This document shows, one piece after another, positions 27,962 through 36,422 of a DNA stretch of 64,000 nucleotides. The DNA is taken from contig NZ_AUND01000001.1 in the NCBI RefSeq assembly GCF_000714535.1, forward strand, positions 434,001 to 498,000. Direction: 5' to 3'. Position 1 is the first letter of the stretch. Each line of letters starts with the position of its first letter. Below the pieces are notes generated by a model. That model made no database searches. It saw only the letters and a list, made by a program, of their open reading frames with translations, and was not told where the DNA came from. Both the position numbers and the translations under genes were made by a program. This DNA is from Thioclava pacifica DSM 10166. GTDB lineage: Bacteria > Pseudomonadota > Alphaproteobacteria > Rhodobacterales > Rhodobacteraceae.

Positions 27962-28786
27962 TCAGATCCCGTCGCCGACGAAAGCCTTCTCGACCACATA
28001 TTCGCGCGGTTCGGAATTGGCGCCCTCGCGCAGGCCGAAGCCTTCGAGCACCGCCATCACGTCCTTGTTGAAGGCGAGTGAGCCGCAGACCATCGCGCGG
28101 TCGGTTTCCGGGTTCATCGGGGCGATCCCGAGATCCTTGAAGACCTTGCCGTTCTCGAGGTTGTCGGTGATCCGACCCATGTGGTGGAATTCTTCACGGG
28201 TCGTGGTCGGGTAGTATTTCAGCTTGCCCTCGACCATCTCGCCGATCAGCTCGTCATTGACGAGGTTCTCGACCAGTTGCTTGCCGTATTCCAGTTCCTC
28301 GATGGTCCGGCAGGTATGCATCATGATGACCTCGTCGAACTTTTCGTAGGTCTCGGGGTCGCGCATCAGCGAAGCGAAGGGCGCGATGCCGGTTCCCGTC
28401 GCCAGGAACCACACCCGCTTGCCGGGCAGAAGCGCGTCATGAACGAGCGTGCCGACGGGCTTGGGGCGCAGGATGATCTCGTCGCCCGGCTGGATATGCT
28501 GGAGCTTCGAGGTCAGCGGGCCATCGGGCACCTTGATCGAATAGAATTCCAGCTCCTCGTCCCAGTTCGGCGAAGCGATCGAATAGGCGCGCAGCAGCGG
28601 TTTGCCGTTATCGCCCATCAGGCCGATCATCACGAACTCGCCCGAGCGGAAGCGCAGGCTTTGCGGTCGCGTCACGCGGAAGGAAAACAGCCGGTCCGTC
28701 CAATGCGTTACTTCGGTCACTTCCTGGGCGTCGGGCAGGGTCTTTACCTTGGGGATCTCGGTCACGGCGCTCTCGTTCATTGTCAC
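27962..28786 (-). CDS. fpr: Ferredoxin/flavodoxin-NADP+ reductase
   Basis: A 274-residue bacterial-type FAD enzyme exchanging electrons between NADP(H) and ferredoxin or flavodoxin. The FAD motif is RAYSIAS with GPLTSKLQ downstream, the NADP motif is ATGTGIAPFASLMRD, and the C-terminus VVEKAFVGDGI extends past the aromatic residue as in the Rhodobacter capsulatus Fpr subgroup. It lies downstream of the cysteine-biosynthesis genes on the same strand with a 138-base gap. It could supply reduced ferredoxin for sulfite reductase and probably also has its own promoter. Confidence 0.94.
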   Translation of the reverse strand: MTMNESAVTEIPKVKTLPDAQEVTEVTHWTDRLFSFRVTRPQSLRFRSGEFVMIGLMGDNGKPLLRAYSIASPNWDEELEFYSIKVPDGPLTSKLQHIQPGDEIILRPKPVGTLVHDALLPGKRVWFLATGTGIAPFASLMRDPETYEKFDEVIMMHTCRTIEELEYGKQLVENLVNDELIGEMVEGKLKYYPTTTREEFHHMGRITDNLENGKVFKDLGIAPMNPETDRAMVCGSLAFNKDVMAVLEGFGLREGANSEPREYVVEKAFVGDGI

Positions 28787-28862
28787 ATCTCTCTCGGGCC
28801 GGGGCAGGCGCCTCGGTCAGGCAAATATGCAGATCGGATACAGCTTGCGAGAGGGCTGGCCC

Positions 28863-28876
28863 TTGATCTGGCTCAA
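28863..28876. promoter_or_regulatory. Candidate FNR/CRP-family box upstream of fpr
   Basis: TTGATCTGGCTCAA fits the FNR consensus TTGAT-N4-ATCAA at 9 of 10 fixed positions (TTGA-N6-TCAA fully). It is 77 bases upstream of the fpr start codon. FnrL in Rhodobacter uses this site type. Activation or repression cannot be told without the transcription start. Confidence 0.5.
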
Positions 28877-28924
28877 ATGCCGGTCGCGTTGGGGTTTATC
28901 GGATATCGGATGCGGGCGAAAGGC

Positions 28925-29296
28925 TCAGCCCGCGAGCCGGGCGCGGTAGTCATGCGCGGCCCAGTCGGCGCGGAAGAGCCATTGCGGGCTGGGCTGGCGC
29001 TCGGCCATCTCCGGCGGAATCTCGACCTCGTCGAAACCCACCCGGCGCGCCATCGGGTATTGATCCGCGATCAGCGGGCCGGCTGCACGCAGCCGGCCGG
29101 TGAAGCCGAGCGCCCGGATACGGCGCGCGAGCGTGAAGCCGCGCCCGTCCGAGAAGGCCGGGAAGAGCACACGGATCATCTGCGCACCCTCGATCAGCGC
29201 GGGCAGGTGGCCAGCATCGGTTTCGGGCGCGATGTCGAGGCTCGCCCCGGTGAAATCGTCTTCGTGGAAGCCGTCGTCGCGAACGATCACGCTCAT
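28925..29296 (-). CDS. DUF934 protein of the sulfite/sulfate assimilation cluster
   Basis: A 123-residue protein with the DUF934 signature: GFTLARRIRALGFTGRLRA, then ADQYPMARRVGFDEVEI. DUF934 genes almost always sit with cysI/cysH and are annotated as putative sulfate-assimilation accessory proteins, with no reaction shown. The start overlaps the cysH stop by 4 bases, and it is the last gene of the cobA-DUF2849-cysI-cysH-DUF934 run. Confidence 0.88.
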   Translation of the reverse strand: MSVIVRDDGFHEDDFTGASLDIAPETDAGHLPALIEGAQMIRVLFPAFSDGRGFTLARRIRALGFTGRLRAAGPLIADQYPMARRVGFDEVEIPPEMAERQPSPQWLFRADWAAHDYRARLAG

Positions 29297-30063
29297 GCCA
29301 CTTTCTCCTTGTTCTCAATCTCTTGCGCGCCGCTCTTCACGCGAACGGCCTTGCCGCCGATGAAATGGATGCCGCATTCGGTTTTCGCAGCACCCCGCCA
29401 ACGGCCCGCGCGCTCATCCTCGCCGGGCTTCACGGGCGAGGTGCAGGGCGCGCAGCCGATGGAGGGATAGCCCTGCGCCACGAGCGGATGCCGCGGCAGG
29501 CGGTTCTCGATCATGTAATCCTGCACGTCCTGCTTGTCCCAATGGGCGAGCGGGTTGATCTTCATCCGGCTCGCGGTCTCGACCTCGAAGAAATCGAGCG
29601 CCGCGCGCTGGCCGCCCTGAAAGCGTTTGCGCCCGGTGATCCAGGCGTCATAGCCCGAAAGCGCGTTCTCCAGAGGCACCGTCTTGCGCAGGGTGCAGCA
29701 GGCATCGGTGCTGAACTGGTGCAAGGTGCCGTCGGGATCGTCGCGCGTAATCGCGGCCTCGGCGGCACGGATCACCTGCACATTGGTCAGCCCGAGCTTG
29801 CCCGCGACCTCCTCCTGATAGGCGAGGGTTTCGGCAAACAGCATCTGGGTGTCGATGAACAGCACGGGCGTTCCCGGTGCGATCACCGAGACCATATGCA
29901 GCAGCACCACCGATTCCGCCCCGAAGGAGGAAACCAGCGCGACCTCGCCCACATCCGGGTCGCGCAGCGCGCGTTCCATCACCGCTGTCGCCGCGTGGTG
30001 GCGATAGCGGGCGTTCAGCGCGGTGACGCGGTCCTCGATCCCGATCCGGTCATTGAGCGGCAT
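29293..30063 (-). CDS. cysH: Assimilatory adenylyl-sulfate (APS) reductase, CysH family
   Basis: A 256-residue thioredoxin-dependent reductase turning activated sulfate into sulfite. Cysteine pairs C122-C123 (DACCTLRK) and C204/C207 (GCAPCTSP) are the ligands of the [4Fe-4S] cluster that marks the APS-reducing form, as opposed to cluster-free PAPS reductases. C230 in KTECGIH is the catalytic cysteine. The ATG at 30063 (MPLNDRIG) is chosen; it overlaps the end of cysI by 14 bases. APS use implies that an APS kinase is not needed for this pathway. Confidence 0.94.
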   Translation of the reverse strand: MPLNDRIGIEDRVTALNARYRHHAATAVMERALRDPDVGEVALVSSFGAESVVLLHMVSVIAPGTPVLFIDTQMLFAETLAYQEEVAGKLGLTNVQVIRAAEAAITRDDPDGTLHQFSTDACCTLRKTVPLENALSGYDAWITGRKRFQGGQRAALDFFEVETASRMKINPLAHWDKQDVQDYMIENRLPRHPLVAQGYPSIGCAPCTSPVKPGEDERAGRWRGAAKTECGIHFIGGKAVRVKSGAQEIENKEKVA

Positions 30064-31717
30064 GACGTTGGGCCTCTTGGTAGAGCGCATCCTTGAACGG
30101 CTCGGGGCCGAGACGGCGCAGCGCCTCGAGGAAGCTCTCCGCCTGCGACTGGCGCAGGTCGAGATAGGCGCGCAGCAGGCGCTCCAGCGCGGGGATCACC
30201 TCCGTATAGGCAAACCCGGGGCCCGCGCGTTCGCCAAGCGCCATCGTCTCGGCCGCGTCACCACCCAGCGTGATCTGGTAGTTCTCCACGCCCGCGCGAT
30301 CGAGGCCGAGAATGCCGATATGGCCCAGATGGTGATGGCCGCAGGCATTGATGCAGCCCGAGATCTTGATCTTGAGCGTGCCGATCTCCTGCTCCAGCCC
30401 GAGATCGCGGAAATGGGTCGCGATCTGTTGCGCCAGCGGGATCGAGCGGGCCGTGGCCAGCGCGCAGTAATCCATGCCGGGGCAGGCGATGATATCCGAG
30501 GTCAGTCCGATATTCGCCGTCGCCAGCCCGCCCTTGCGCAAGGTTTCGAACAGCGCGGGCAGGTCAGCCTTCGCGACATGGGGCAGGATCACGTTCTGCT
30601 CGTGGCTGATGCGCAGCTCGGACTGGCCATAGCGTTCGGCGAGTTCGGCGAGCAGACGCATCTGGTCCGAGGTGGCATCGCCCGGAGGGGCGCCGTGATC
30701 TTTCAGGCTGACCGTGACCACCGCGTAATCGGGGTTGCGATGCGCGCTGACCGACCGGGCGGCCCAATCACGCAGAAGCGCGTCGACATTGAGCGCGGTC
30801 TCGAAGCTGACGCTTTCGCGCGCGGGCAAAGATGGCGGCGCGAATTGCGCCTTTAGACCCGCGAGGATTGCCTGATCGGCACCCTTGAAGGCCGCGCGAC
30901 GGGCCGAAAATTCCGCTTCGACCAGATCGGAAAAGGCCTCAATTCCAAGCTCATGCACGGTGATCTTGATGCGGGCCTTATACTTGTTGTCGCGCCGGCC
31001 CGCGAGATTCCACGCGGCCACCACCGATTCCAGATAGGGCACCAGATCGGCGGCGGGCAGGAAGTCGCGCAGCTCTTTTCCGATCATTGGCGTGCGGCCC
31101 AGACCGCCGCCCACGAAGACCTGAAAGCCGATCTCGCCGTTACGCTCGACCAGTTGCAGGCCGACATCATGGGCGCGGATCGCGGCGCGGTCAGCGCGCG
31201 CGCCGTTGATCGCGATCTTGAACTTGCGCGGCAGGAACTGGAACTCGGGATGGTCGGTGGACCATTGCCGGATCAGCTCTGCGTAAGGGCGCGGATCGGC
31301 GATCTCATCGGCAGCAGCGCCCGCGAAAGCATCGGTCGTCGTGTTGCGGATCGCATTGCCCGAGGTCTGGATCGCATGCATCCCCACATCGGCAAGCGCG
31401 TCGATCATATCGGGCACATCGACCAGTTTCGGCCAGTTGAACTGGATGTTCTGACGCGTGGTGAAATGGCCATAACCGCGATCCCAGGCATCGGCGATCT
31501 TGGCGAGCTGGCGCATCTGGCGGGCCGAAATCGTGCCATAGGGGATCGCGACGCGCAGCATATAGGCGTGCAGTTGCAGATAGAGCCCGTTCATCAGGCG
31601 CAGCGGTTTGAACTCGTCCTCGGTCAGGCTGCCGTCGAGGCGGCGCGCGACCTGAGAACGGAACTGGGCGGCGCGCGCGCGGATCGCGGCGCTGTCGAAG
31701 TCGCTGGGTTGGAACAT
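30050..31717 (-). CDS. cysI: Ferredoxin-type sulfite (nitrite/sulfite) reductase, siroheme [4Fe-4S] protein
   Basis: A 555-residue member of the nitrite/sulfite reductase family reducing sulfite to sulfide with six electrons. Two cysteine motifs for the siroheme-linked cluster are visible: CPGMDYC (near residue 410) and SGCINACGHHH (near 450). The family's two-fold ferrodoxin-like repeat plus siroheme domains fit the length. No CysJ flavoprotein is nearby, so electrons probably come from ferredoxin, consistent with fpr downstream. The clustering with cysH and cobA favours sulfite over nitrite as substrate. Confidence 0.93.
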   Translation of the reverse strand: MFQPSDFDSAAIRARAAQFRSQVARRLDGSLTEDEFKPLRLMNGLYLQLHAYMLRVAIPYGTISARQMRQLAKIADAWDRGYGHFTTRQNIQFNWPKLVDVPDMIDALADVGMHAIQTSGNAIRNTTTDAFAGAAADEIADPRPYAELIRQWSTDHPEFQFLPRKFKIAINGARADRAAIRAHDVGLQLVERNGEIGFQVFVGGGLGRTPMIGKELRDFLPAADLVPYLESVVAAWNLAGRRDNKYKARIKITVHELGIEAFSDLVEAEFSARRAAFKGADQAILAGLKAQFAPPSLPARESVSFETALNVDALLRDWAARSVSAHRNPDYAVVTVSLKDHGAPPGDATSDQMRLLAELAERYGQSELRISHEQNVILPHVAKADLPALFETLRKGGLATANIGLTSDIIACPGMDYCALATARSIPLAQQIATHFRDLGLEQEIGTLKIKISGCINACGHHHLGHIGILGLDRAGVENYQITLGGDAAETMALGERAGPGFAYTEVIPALERLLRAYLDLRQSQAESFLEALRRLGPEPFKDALYQEAQRHAAQ

Positions 31718-31720
31718 GTC

Positions 31721-32023
31721 TTAGCTCCGGGCCAGATTGCTATGGGGTAGCTCGATTGAGGGGCCGGTGGCGCGGAAGGCCTCGCGGAAATGAGCGGGCT
31801 CGGGGCCGTTCGGGCCGAGCGTGGCGGGCGCGAGATAGGCGCCCACGACCTTCTCGGTCTGGGCGTTCGCGATGTTGAGCCACATCTCAGCAATCACCGG
31901 GTCATCGAGGAAGGCGGCGTCGCGCAAGCGCAGCACCCATTGGCCCGCGTCGTTCATATAGACGACATGGCCTTCGCGCAGATCATTGGCGCTGATCACG
32001 CCGGGGATGAATTTCTTGCTCAT
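31721..32023 (-). CDS. DUF2849 protein
   Basis: A 100-residue protein, MSKKFIPGVISANDLREGHV then YMNDAGQWVLRLRDAAFLDD, matching DUF2849, a family found between siroheme synthase and sulfite reductase genes. No function is established; an accessory role in sulfite reductase assembly is inferred from context only. The ATG at 32023 overlaps the cobA stop by 4 bases, and cysI follows 3 bases after its own stop. Confidence 0.85.
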   Translation of the reverse strand: MSKKFIPGVISANDLREGHVVYMNDAGQWVLRLRDAAFLDDPVIAEMWLNIANAQTEKVVGAYLAPATLGPNGPEPAHFREAFRATGPSIELPHSNLARS

Positions 32024-32772
32024 AGCGCGGCCTCCTTGAGGGCGGTGTGGGCGTCGCGCGGGGCGAGCCCGAGAAGAATGACGGCGGGGCCTTTGGCCTC
32101 GGCGGTAACGGTGGGCAGGGTGGCGAGCGTCGCGGCGCGGATCACCTGACCCGTGCGCGAGGCGTTCTCGACCACACAGGCGGGGGTCGCGGGGGAAGCG
32201 CCGTGCATCAGAAGACGGCTCTGCACGAAGCGCGCGGCGCGCTTGCCCATGTAGATCGCCGCGACCGCGCCGGGACGGGCCAGCGCGGCCCAATCCTGCT
32301 CGGCCAGACCTTCGGCGTCATGGCCGGTGATCAGGCGTAGCTCGCGGTTGCGGCCACGCTCGGTCAGGCTTTGACCCAGCGAAGCGGCGGCGGCGGAGGC
32401 GGCGGTGATGCCCGGCAGCACGCGATAGGCGATGCCCGCCGCGTCGAGCGCGTCGAGCTCTTCTCCCAGCCGCCCGAACACGCCCGGATCGCCCGATTTC
32501 AGGCGCAGCACGCGATGGCCGGATTGCGCGAAGGAGACGATCATCTGCGAGATGTCGTCCTGCTTCATCGCTGGGCCGAAGCCAGTCTTGCCGGTCTCGA
32601 TCAGTCGCGCCTGCGGGCCCGCGAGCGCGAGCACCTCGGAGCTGACCAGCGTATCGTGCAAGATCACATCGGCGCGGGCCATCTCGCGCAGGGCAGCCAC
32701 GGTCAGAAGATCCGGATCGCCCGGACCGGCCCCGGCAAGGATCACCTCGCCCTGTTTTTTCTGCTCGACCAT
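32020..32772 (-). CDS. cobA: Uroporphyrinogen-III C-methyltransferase (siroheme/cobalamin precursor)
   Basis: About 250 residues; transfers two methyl groups from SAM to uroporphyrinogen III to give precorrin-2. The motif GAGPGDPDLLTVAAL near the start and RLKSGDPGVFGR then LPGITAASAAAA are diagnostic. There is no fused CysG dehydrogenase/ferrochelatase half. Next to cysI it most likely feeds siroheme. GGAG precedes the ATG at 32772 with good spacing, so this start is preferred over an ATG four codons earlier (32784). Confidence 0.93.
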   Translation of the reverse strand: MVEQKKQGEVILAGAGPGDPDLLTVAALREMARADVILHDTLVSSEVLALAGPQARLIETGKTGFGPAMKQDDISQMIVSFAQSGHRVLRLKSGDPGVFGRLGEELDALDAAGIAYRVLPGITAASAAAASLGQSLTERGRNRELRLITGHDAEGLAEQDWAALARPGAVAAIYMGKRAARFVQSRLLMHGASPATPACVVENASRTGQVIRAATLATLPTVTAEAKGPAVILLGLAPRDAHTALKEAAL

Positions 32773-32784
32773 GATGCGCTCCAT

Positions 32785-32914
32785 TTCCGTGTTGCGTGAC
32801 GGAAATATAGGAAATTATCCCTCTATAGTGCTATATGGGCTTGTGAATAAGGACGTTTGTTCTTTATCGGTACGGTGCGCGTGATGGTTTTCTGAAACTT
32901 GCGAGGGCAAAAGG
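32785..32914. promoter_or_regulatory. Divergent cobA/Lrp-type regulator promoter region with two dyads
   Basis: This gap is clearly more AT-rich than its flanks. It holds TAGGAAATTATCCCT (32808-32822), which follows the Lrp-type consensus YAGHAWATTWTDCTR at 11 of 15 positions, and the adjacent perfect dyad TATAG-tg-CTATA (32824-32835). Both lie 36-63 bases before the cobA start and about 80-107 before the regulator start, so one regulator could control both directions. Confidence 0.6.
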
Positions 32915-33376
32915 ATGGCGGCACGGATCGACGAACTGGATCGGAAAATCCTTTCCGAGCTTCAGGCGGATGCGAGTCAGTCGCTCGACGAGATCGCGCG
33001 GAAAGTGGGCTCGTCGAAGACCCCGGTCTGGAACCGGATTCGCAAGCTGCGCGAGGCGGGAGTCATCGGAAAACAGACGGTTTTGCTCGAGCCGGAGGCG
33101 CTAGGGTTCGACGCCTGTTTCTTCGTGTTGATCCGCACCTCGGAGCATGAAGCGGGCTGGCAAGAGAGGTTTCTCGCCACGCTGCGCGCGCGCCCGGAGG
33201 TGATGGAGGCACACCGGCTCGCAGGCGATATCGACTACATCCTCAAGGTCCGGGTCGAGAATGCGCGCGCCTATGACCGCTTCTATCAGGCGCTGATCGC
33301 TGAGGTGAAAATCCACAACGTCACTGCGCTCCTCTCGATGGAGGAACTGAAATTCACCACCGGATTGCCTCTCTAG
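32915..33376 (+). CDS. Lrp/AsnC family transcriptional regulator, probable sulfur-assimilation regulator
   Basis: A 153-residue Lrp-family protein: an N-terminal helix-turn-helix (IDELDRKILSELQADASQSLDEIARKVGSSKTPVWNRIRKL, residues about 5-45) and a C-terminal RAM ligand-binding domain (about 70-145, with HRLAGDIDYILKV). It is transcribed away from the cobA-cys genes and the shared gap has Lrp-like dyads, so control of the cys operon plus autoregulation is a reasonable inference. Candidate effectors are cysteine or another sulfur compound, not shown by sequence. Confidence 0.87.
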   Translation: MAARIDELDRKILSELQADASQSLDEIARKVGSSKTPVWNRIRKLREAGVIGKQTVLLEPEALGFDACFFVLIRTSEHEAGWQERFLATLRARPEVMEAHRLAGDIDYILKVRVENARAYDRFYQALIAEVKIHNVTALLSMEELKFTTGLPL

Positions 33377-34563
33377 GCCTTGGAATAGGTGACTTCGAGC
33401 CGCTCCAGCCCGTGGAAATGGTAGAGATCGGCGTAATAGGGGCGGCGCGGCAGGGACAGATCGCGCAGGCGCGCGAACAGCATCGGGATGGCGATGCGCA
33501 GTTCCAGCCGTGCGAGCGGTGCGCCGATGCAGAAATGCGCCCCCGCGCCGAAGCTGAAATTGGTGCGTACGGGGCGTGAGGCGTCGAAGACGCTCGCATC
33601 GTCCCAGGCGGAGGGATCGCGGTTTGCGCCCGCAAGCAGGAGACCGACCCGCTCCCCCTTCTTCAGAACCTGTCCCTGAAACTCCATGTCCTCGTAGAGC
33701 CAGCGGGTGAAGAGATGGAGCGGCGGGTCGAAACGCAGCAGTTCCTCGATCGTGCCTTCGATCCGCGCGGGCTCCAGCCAATGCGGCGCGACGCTTTGTT
33801 CGATCAGGGTTTTCACCCCGTTGCCGATCATGTGCACCGTCGCTTCGTGGCCAGCGTTCAGGAGCAGGATCACGGTGGAAATCAGTTCATCGCGGCTCAG
33901 ATGCACGCCCTCTTCCTCGACCGCGATCAGCTCCGAGATCAGATCCTCACCGGGGGATTTGCGCCGGGCTTCAATCAGCGCACCAAGATAGGCCGCAAAT
34001 TCAGCGGAAGCCTTCGCCGCATCTTCTTCGAGGCTGATATCGCGGCGCGCCTGATACATCTGCACCATTGCGTTCGACCAGGCCAGAAGCTGCGGGCCGT
34101 CCGTTTCGGGCACGCCCAGAAGACGCGAGATCACGATTACCGGCAGGGGCTTGGCGAAATGTTCCAGAAGATCGCATCCGTCCTCGGGTAATGCGTCGAT
34201 CAGCCGATGCGAGAGCGCCACGATCTGCTCTTCCATTGCCGCGATCCGGCCCGAGGTGAAGGCCTTCGCAACCAGCTTGCGCAGCCTTGTGTGGCGCGGT
34301 GCCTCGAGTTCGAGCATCGAGTGGCGCTCGATCGCGTAGAAGGGCTCGAGATGGGACGGAATGTCGACCGCCTGATCGGGCGGCGCCTCGCGCCCCATGC
34401 GCCGGTCGCGCAGGGCCATGCCCACGATCGCGGCGCGCGCGGTCACACGAAATCCGTATTCGGGCCACACGACGAAAGGACCGCCTTGGCGAACGCGGTC
34501 ATAGAACGGGTAGGGGTTCTGGACGAAATCGGGATCGAGCGGGGATTGGGAGAGGTTCTGCAT
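33373..34563 (-). CDS. Cytochrome P450
   Basis: A 396-residue soluble bacterial P450. The heme-thiolate signature is FSFGAGAHFCIGAPLARLE with C345 as ligand. The ExxR pair is in EELLR, and the I-helix oxygen-activation motif reads NAGHEATVHM, in which the first of the two usual threonines is alanine. Substrate unknown; no ferredoxin gene is adjacent. The ATG at 34563 (MQNLSQSPLDPDFVQNPYPFY) fits P450 N-termini. Its last 4 bases overlap the Lrp regulator's end (convergent), and it is divergent from dctB. Confidence 0.93.
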   Translation of the reverse strand: MQNLSQSPLDPDFVQNPYPFYDRVRQGGPFVVWPEYGFRVTARAAIVGMALRDRRMGREAPPDQAVDIPSHLEPFYAIERHSMLELEAPRHTRLRKLVAKAFTSGRIAAMEEQIVALSHRLIDALPEDGCDLLEHFAKPLPVIVISRLLGVPETDGPQLLAWSNAMVQMYQARRDISLEEDAAKASAEFAAYLGALIEARRKSPGEDLISELIAVEEEGVHLSRDELISTVILLLNAGHEATVHMIGNGVKTLIEQSVAPHWLEPARIEGTIEELLRFDPPLHLFTRWLYEDMEFQGQVLKKGERVGLLLAGANRDPSAWDDASVFDASRPVRTNFSFGAGAHFCIGAPLARLELRIAIPMLFARLRDLSLPRRPYYADLYHFHGLERLEVTYSKA

Positions 34564-34608
34564 GCACGCTCCGGTCTTGGCCTGTGCAGTTGGCCCGATG
34601 GCGACGCG

Positions 34609-34632
34609 CGATGCAAGGCTTGGCTTGCATCG
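34609..34632. promoter_or_regulatory. Inverted repeat between the P450 and dctB genes
   Basis: CGATGCAAG (34609-34617) and CTTGCATCG (34624-34632) are perfect 9-bp inverted arms with a 6-base spacer. The centre is about 57 bases before the P450 start and 50 before dctB, a typical operator position for a dimeric regulator. It could also be a leader hairpin. Confidence 0.55.
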
Positions 34633-34670
34633 GATCGCGGGAAGCCTCACGAAAGGGCAGGAGGGTCGCG

Positions 34671-36422
34671 ATGCTGGGGCGCGTTGCCATTTTGATCATC
34701 TGGATCGGTCTGACGCTGGCCGCCTCGATCGGCGCGTGGCGGGTCTCGGCGCGCGATGGGCTGGCACGGATTGCGACTCAGGGCGCGTCCGACCTGCGGC
34801 TGGCCTCCGACCGGCTGGTGGCGGCGCTTTTGCAATTCCGCGAAGTCGCAGTGCTGGCGGCCGATCATCCCGACGTGGTGGCGCTGGCCGAGAGTTTCGC
34901 ACGGGAAGGACGCGCGGCGGGTGACTGGCGCGATGCGGCGGTGAGCCTGACGTTGCAACGGCTCGCGGATCACGCGGGTGCGCGCGACATCTGGTTGATC
35001 GCGCCCGATGGCGCGGTTCTGGCCGGTCCCGCGGATGCCTCGGAGCGGGTCGTGATGAGCCGGGCGCTGGCCCGTGCAGCGCAGGGCGCGACCGGATCGG
35101 ATCATTTCGTTGATCCTGCGACCGGCGCGCGGCTCTTTACCTTTGCGGCCCCCGTCTTCGGGCTGTCAGGCTCGGTCGACGGCATCGTCTTGTTGCGGCT
35201 TCCGGCCGAAGATGTCGAGGCCGAGGGGCGCGGCAATCCGGTTCCGGTCTGGTTCACCGATGCGGATGGGGTGAGCTTCCTCGCCAACCGAACCGATCTC
35301 GTTCTGCTGACTGAGCGCGGGGCCAAGCCCGATGCCGCGCTTTATCCCGCAGGCTCGATCGCGGGAGTGATCCGGCTCCATCGCCGCGATCTCGCAGGGC
35401 GTGAACTTGTGTCGGGGGCGGGCTCTCTGGCCGGACCTGCACTGGAGGTTTCGCGCGATCTGCCAGTGATCGGGATGCAGGGGCATGCGCTTGCCGCGGC
35501 CGATCCGGTACTGCGATCGGCGCGGCTTGCGGCACTCTCCACGGCGGCCGGGTTCCTCGCTGTCGGCGCGGTCATCTTTGCTCTCTGGGAGCGCCGGCGC
35601 GCGCTGGCCGAGGCCAATGCCGCGCTCGAGGCCCGCGTGGCCGAGCGCACGGCGGAACTCTCGGCAGCGAATGAGGAGCTGCGGCGCACGCAAGCCGAAC
35701 TCGTTCAGGCGGGCAAGCTCTCGGCGCTGGGCCAGATGTCGGCAGGGATCAGTCATGAGTTGAACCAGCCGCTGATGGCGATCTCCTCTTACGCCGAGAA
35801 TGCCGAACTGCTCCTGAGCCGTGGCCGGTCCGAGGAAGCGGGCGAGACGCTGGGCAAGATCGGGGCGATGGCGCATCGGATGGGCCGGATCATCCGCAAC
35901 CTGCGCGCCTTTGCCCGACAGGAAAGCGAACCGGCGAGCCGGGTCGGGCTCGCGGCGGTGGTCGAAAGCGCGCTGGAGATGCTCGATCAGCGGCTGGTCA
36001 AATCGGGTGTCACCGTCGATTGGAAGCGCCCCGATTTCCCGGCGATCGTGATGGGGGGCGAGGTACGGCTTAGCCAGGTCGTGATCAACCTGCTCTCGAA
36101 TGCGATCGAGGCGATGGACGGTCAGCCCGTGCGGCGTATCACGATCCGCCTGTCGCGCGAAGGCGAGATGATCCGGCTCACCCTGCGCGATACCGGCCCC
36201 GGCATCGCCGATCCCGAACGCATCTTCGATCCGTTCTACTCGACCAAGGAAGCGGGTTCGGCGGAGGGCCTTGGCCTTGGCCTGTCGATCTCCTATGGGC
36301 TGGTGCAGGGCTTTGGCGGCAATCTGCGCGGCGAGAATGCACCCGGTGGGGGCGCGATCTTCACCGTCGATCTGCGTGAGGCCGTCGAACGCGAGGCGAA
36401 GCGACGCGAGGTCAGGGCATGA
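34671..36422 (+). CDS. dctB: Sensor histidine kinase of the dicarboxylate (DctB) type
   Basis: A 583-residue membrane kinase. The N-terminal helix (about 4-22) and a second helix (about 285-305) enclose a periplasmic sensor of about 260 residues, as in DctB. A coiled coil (ALAEANAALEARVAERTAELSAANEEL) leads to the dimerisation H-box SHELNQPLMAISSY (His near 363). ATP-binding boxes NLLSNAIEAM, DTGPGI and GLGLGLSIS follow. AGGAGGG precedes the ATG at 34671. The regulator gene overlaps its stop by 4 bases and the TRAP transporter follows, so C4-dicarboxylates or related acids are the likely signal. Confidence 0.9.
   Translation: MLGRVAILIIWIGLTLAASIGAWRVSARDGLARIATQGASDLRLASDRLVAALLQFREVAVLAADHPDVVALAESFAREGRAAGDWRDAAVSLTLQRLADHAGARDIWLIAPDGAVLAGPADASERVVMSRALARAAQGATGSDHFVDPATGARLFTFAAPVFGLSGSVDGIVLLRLPAEDVEAEGRGNPVPVWFTDADGVSFLANRTDLVLLTERGAKPDAALYPAGSIAGVIRLHRRDLAGRELVSGAGSLAGPALEVSRDLPVIGMQGHALAAADPVLRSARLAALSTAAGFLAVGAVIFALWERRRALAEANAALEARVAERTAELSAANEELRRTQAELVQAGKLSALGQMSAGISHELNQPLMAISSYAENAELLLSRGRSEEAGETLGKIGAMAHRMGRIIRNLRAFARQESEPASRVGLAAVVESALEMLDQRLVKSGVTVDWKRPDFPAIVMGGEVRLSQVVINLLSNAIEAMDGQPVRRITIRLSREGEMIRLTLRDTGPGIADPERIFDPFYSTKEAGSAEGLGLGLSISYGLVQGFGGNLRGENAPGGGAIFTVDLREAVEREAKRREVRA

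Noticed and set aside
27834-28214. A 126-codon plus-strand frame across the fpr terminator
   Set aside because: It runs through two perfect hairpins and then opposite fpr; no ribosome binding site or family motif supports it.
29293-30063. PAPS reductase (cluster-free CysH)
   Set aside because: The two cysteine pairs that bind [4Fe-4S] are present, which marks the APS-reducing form.
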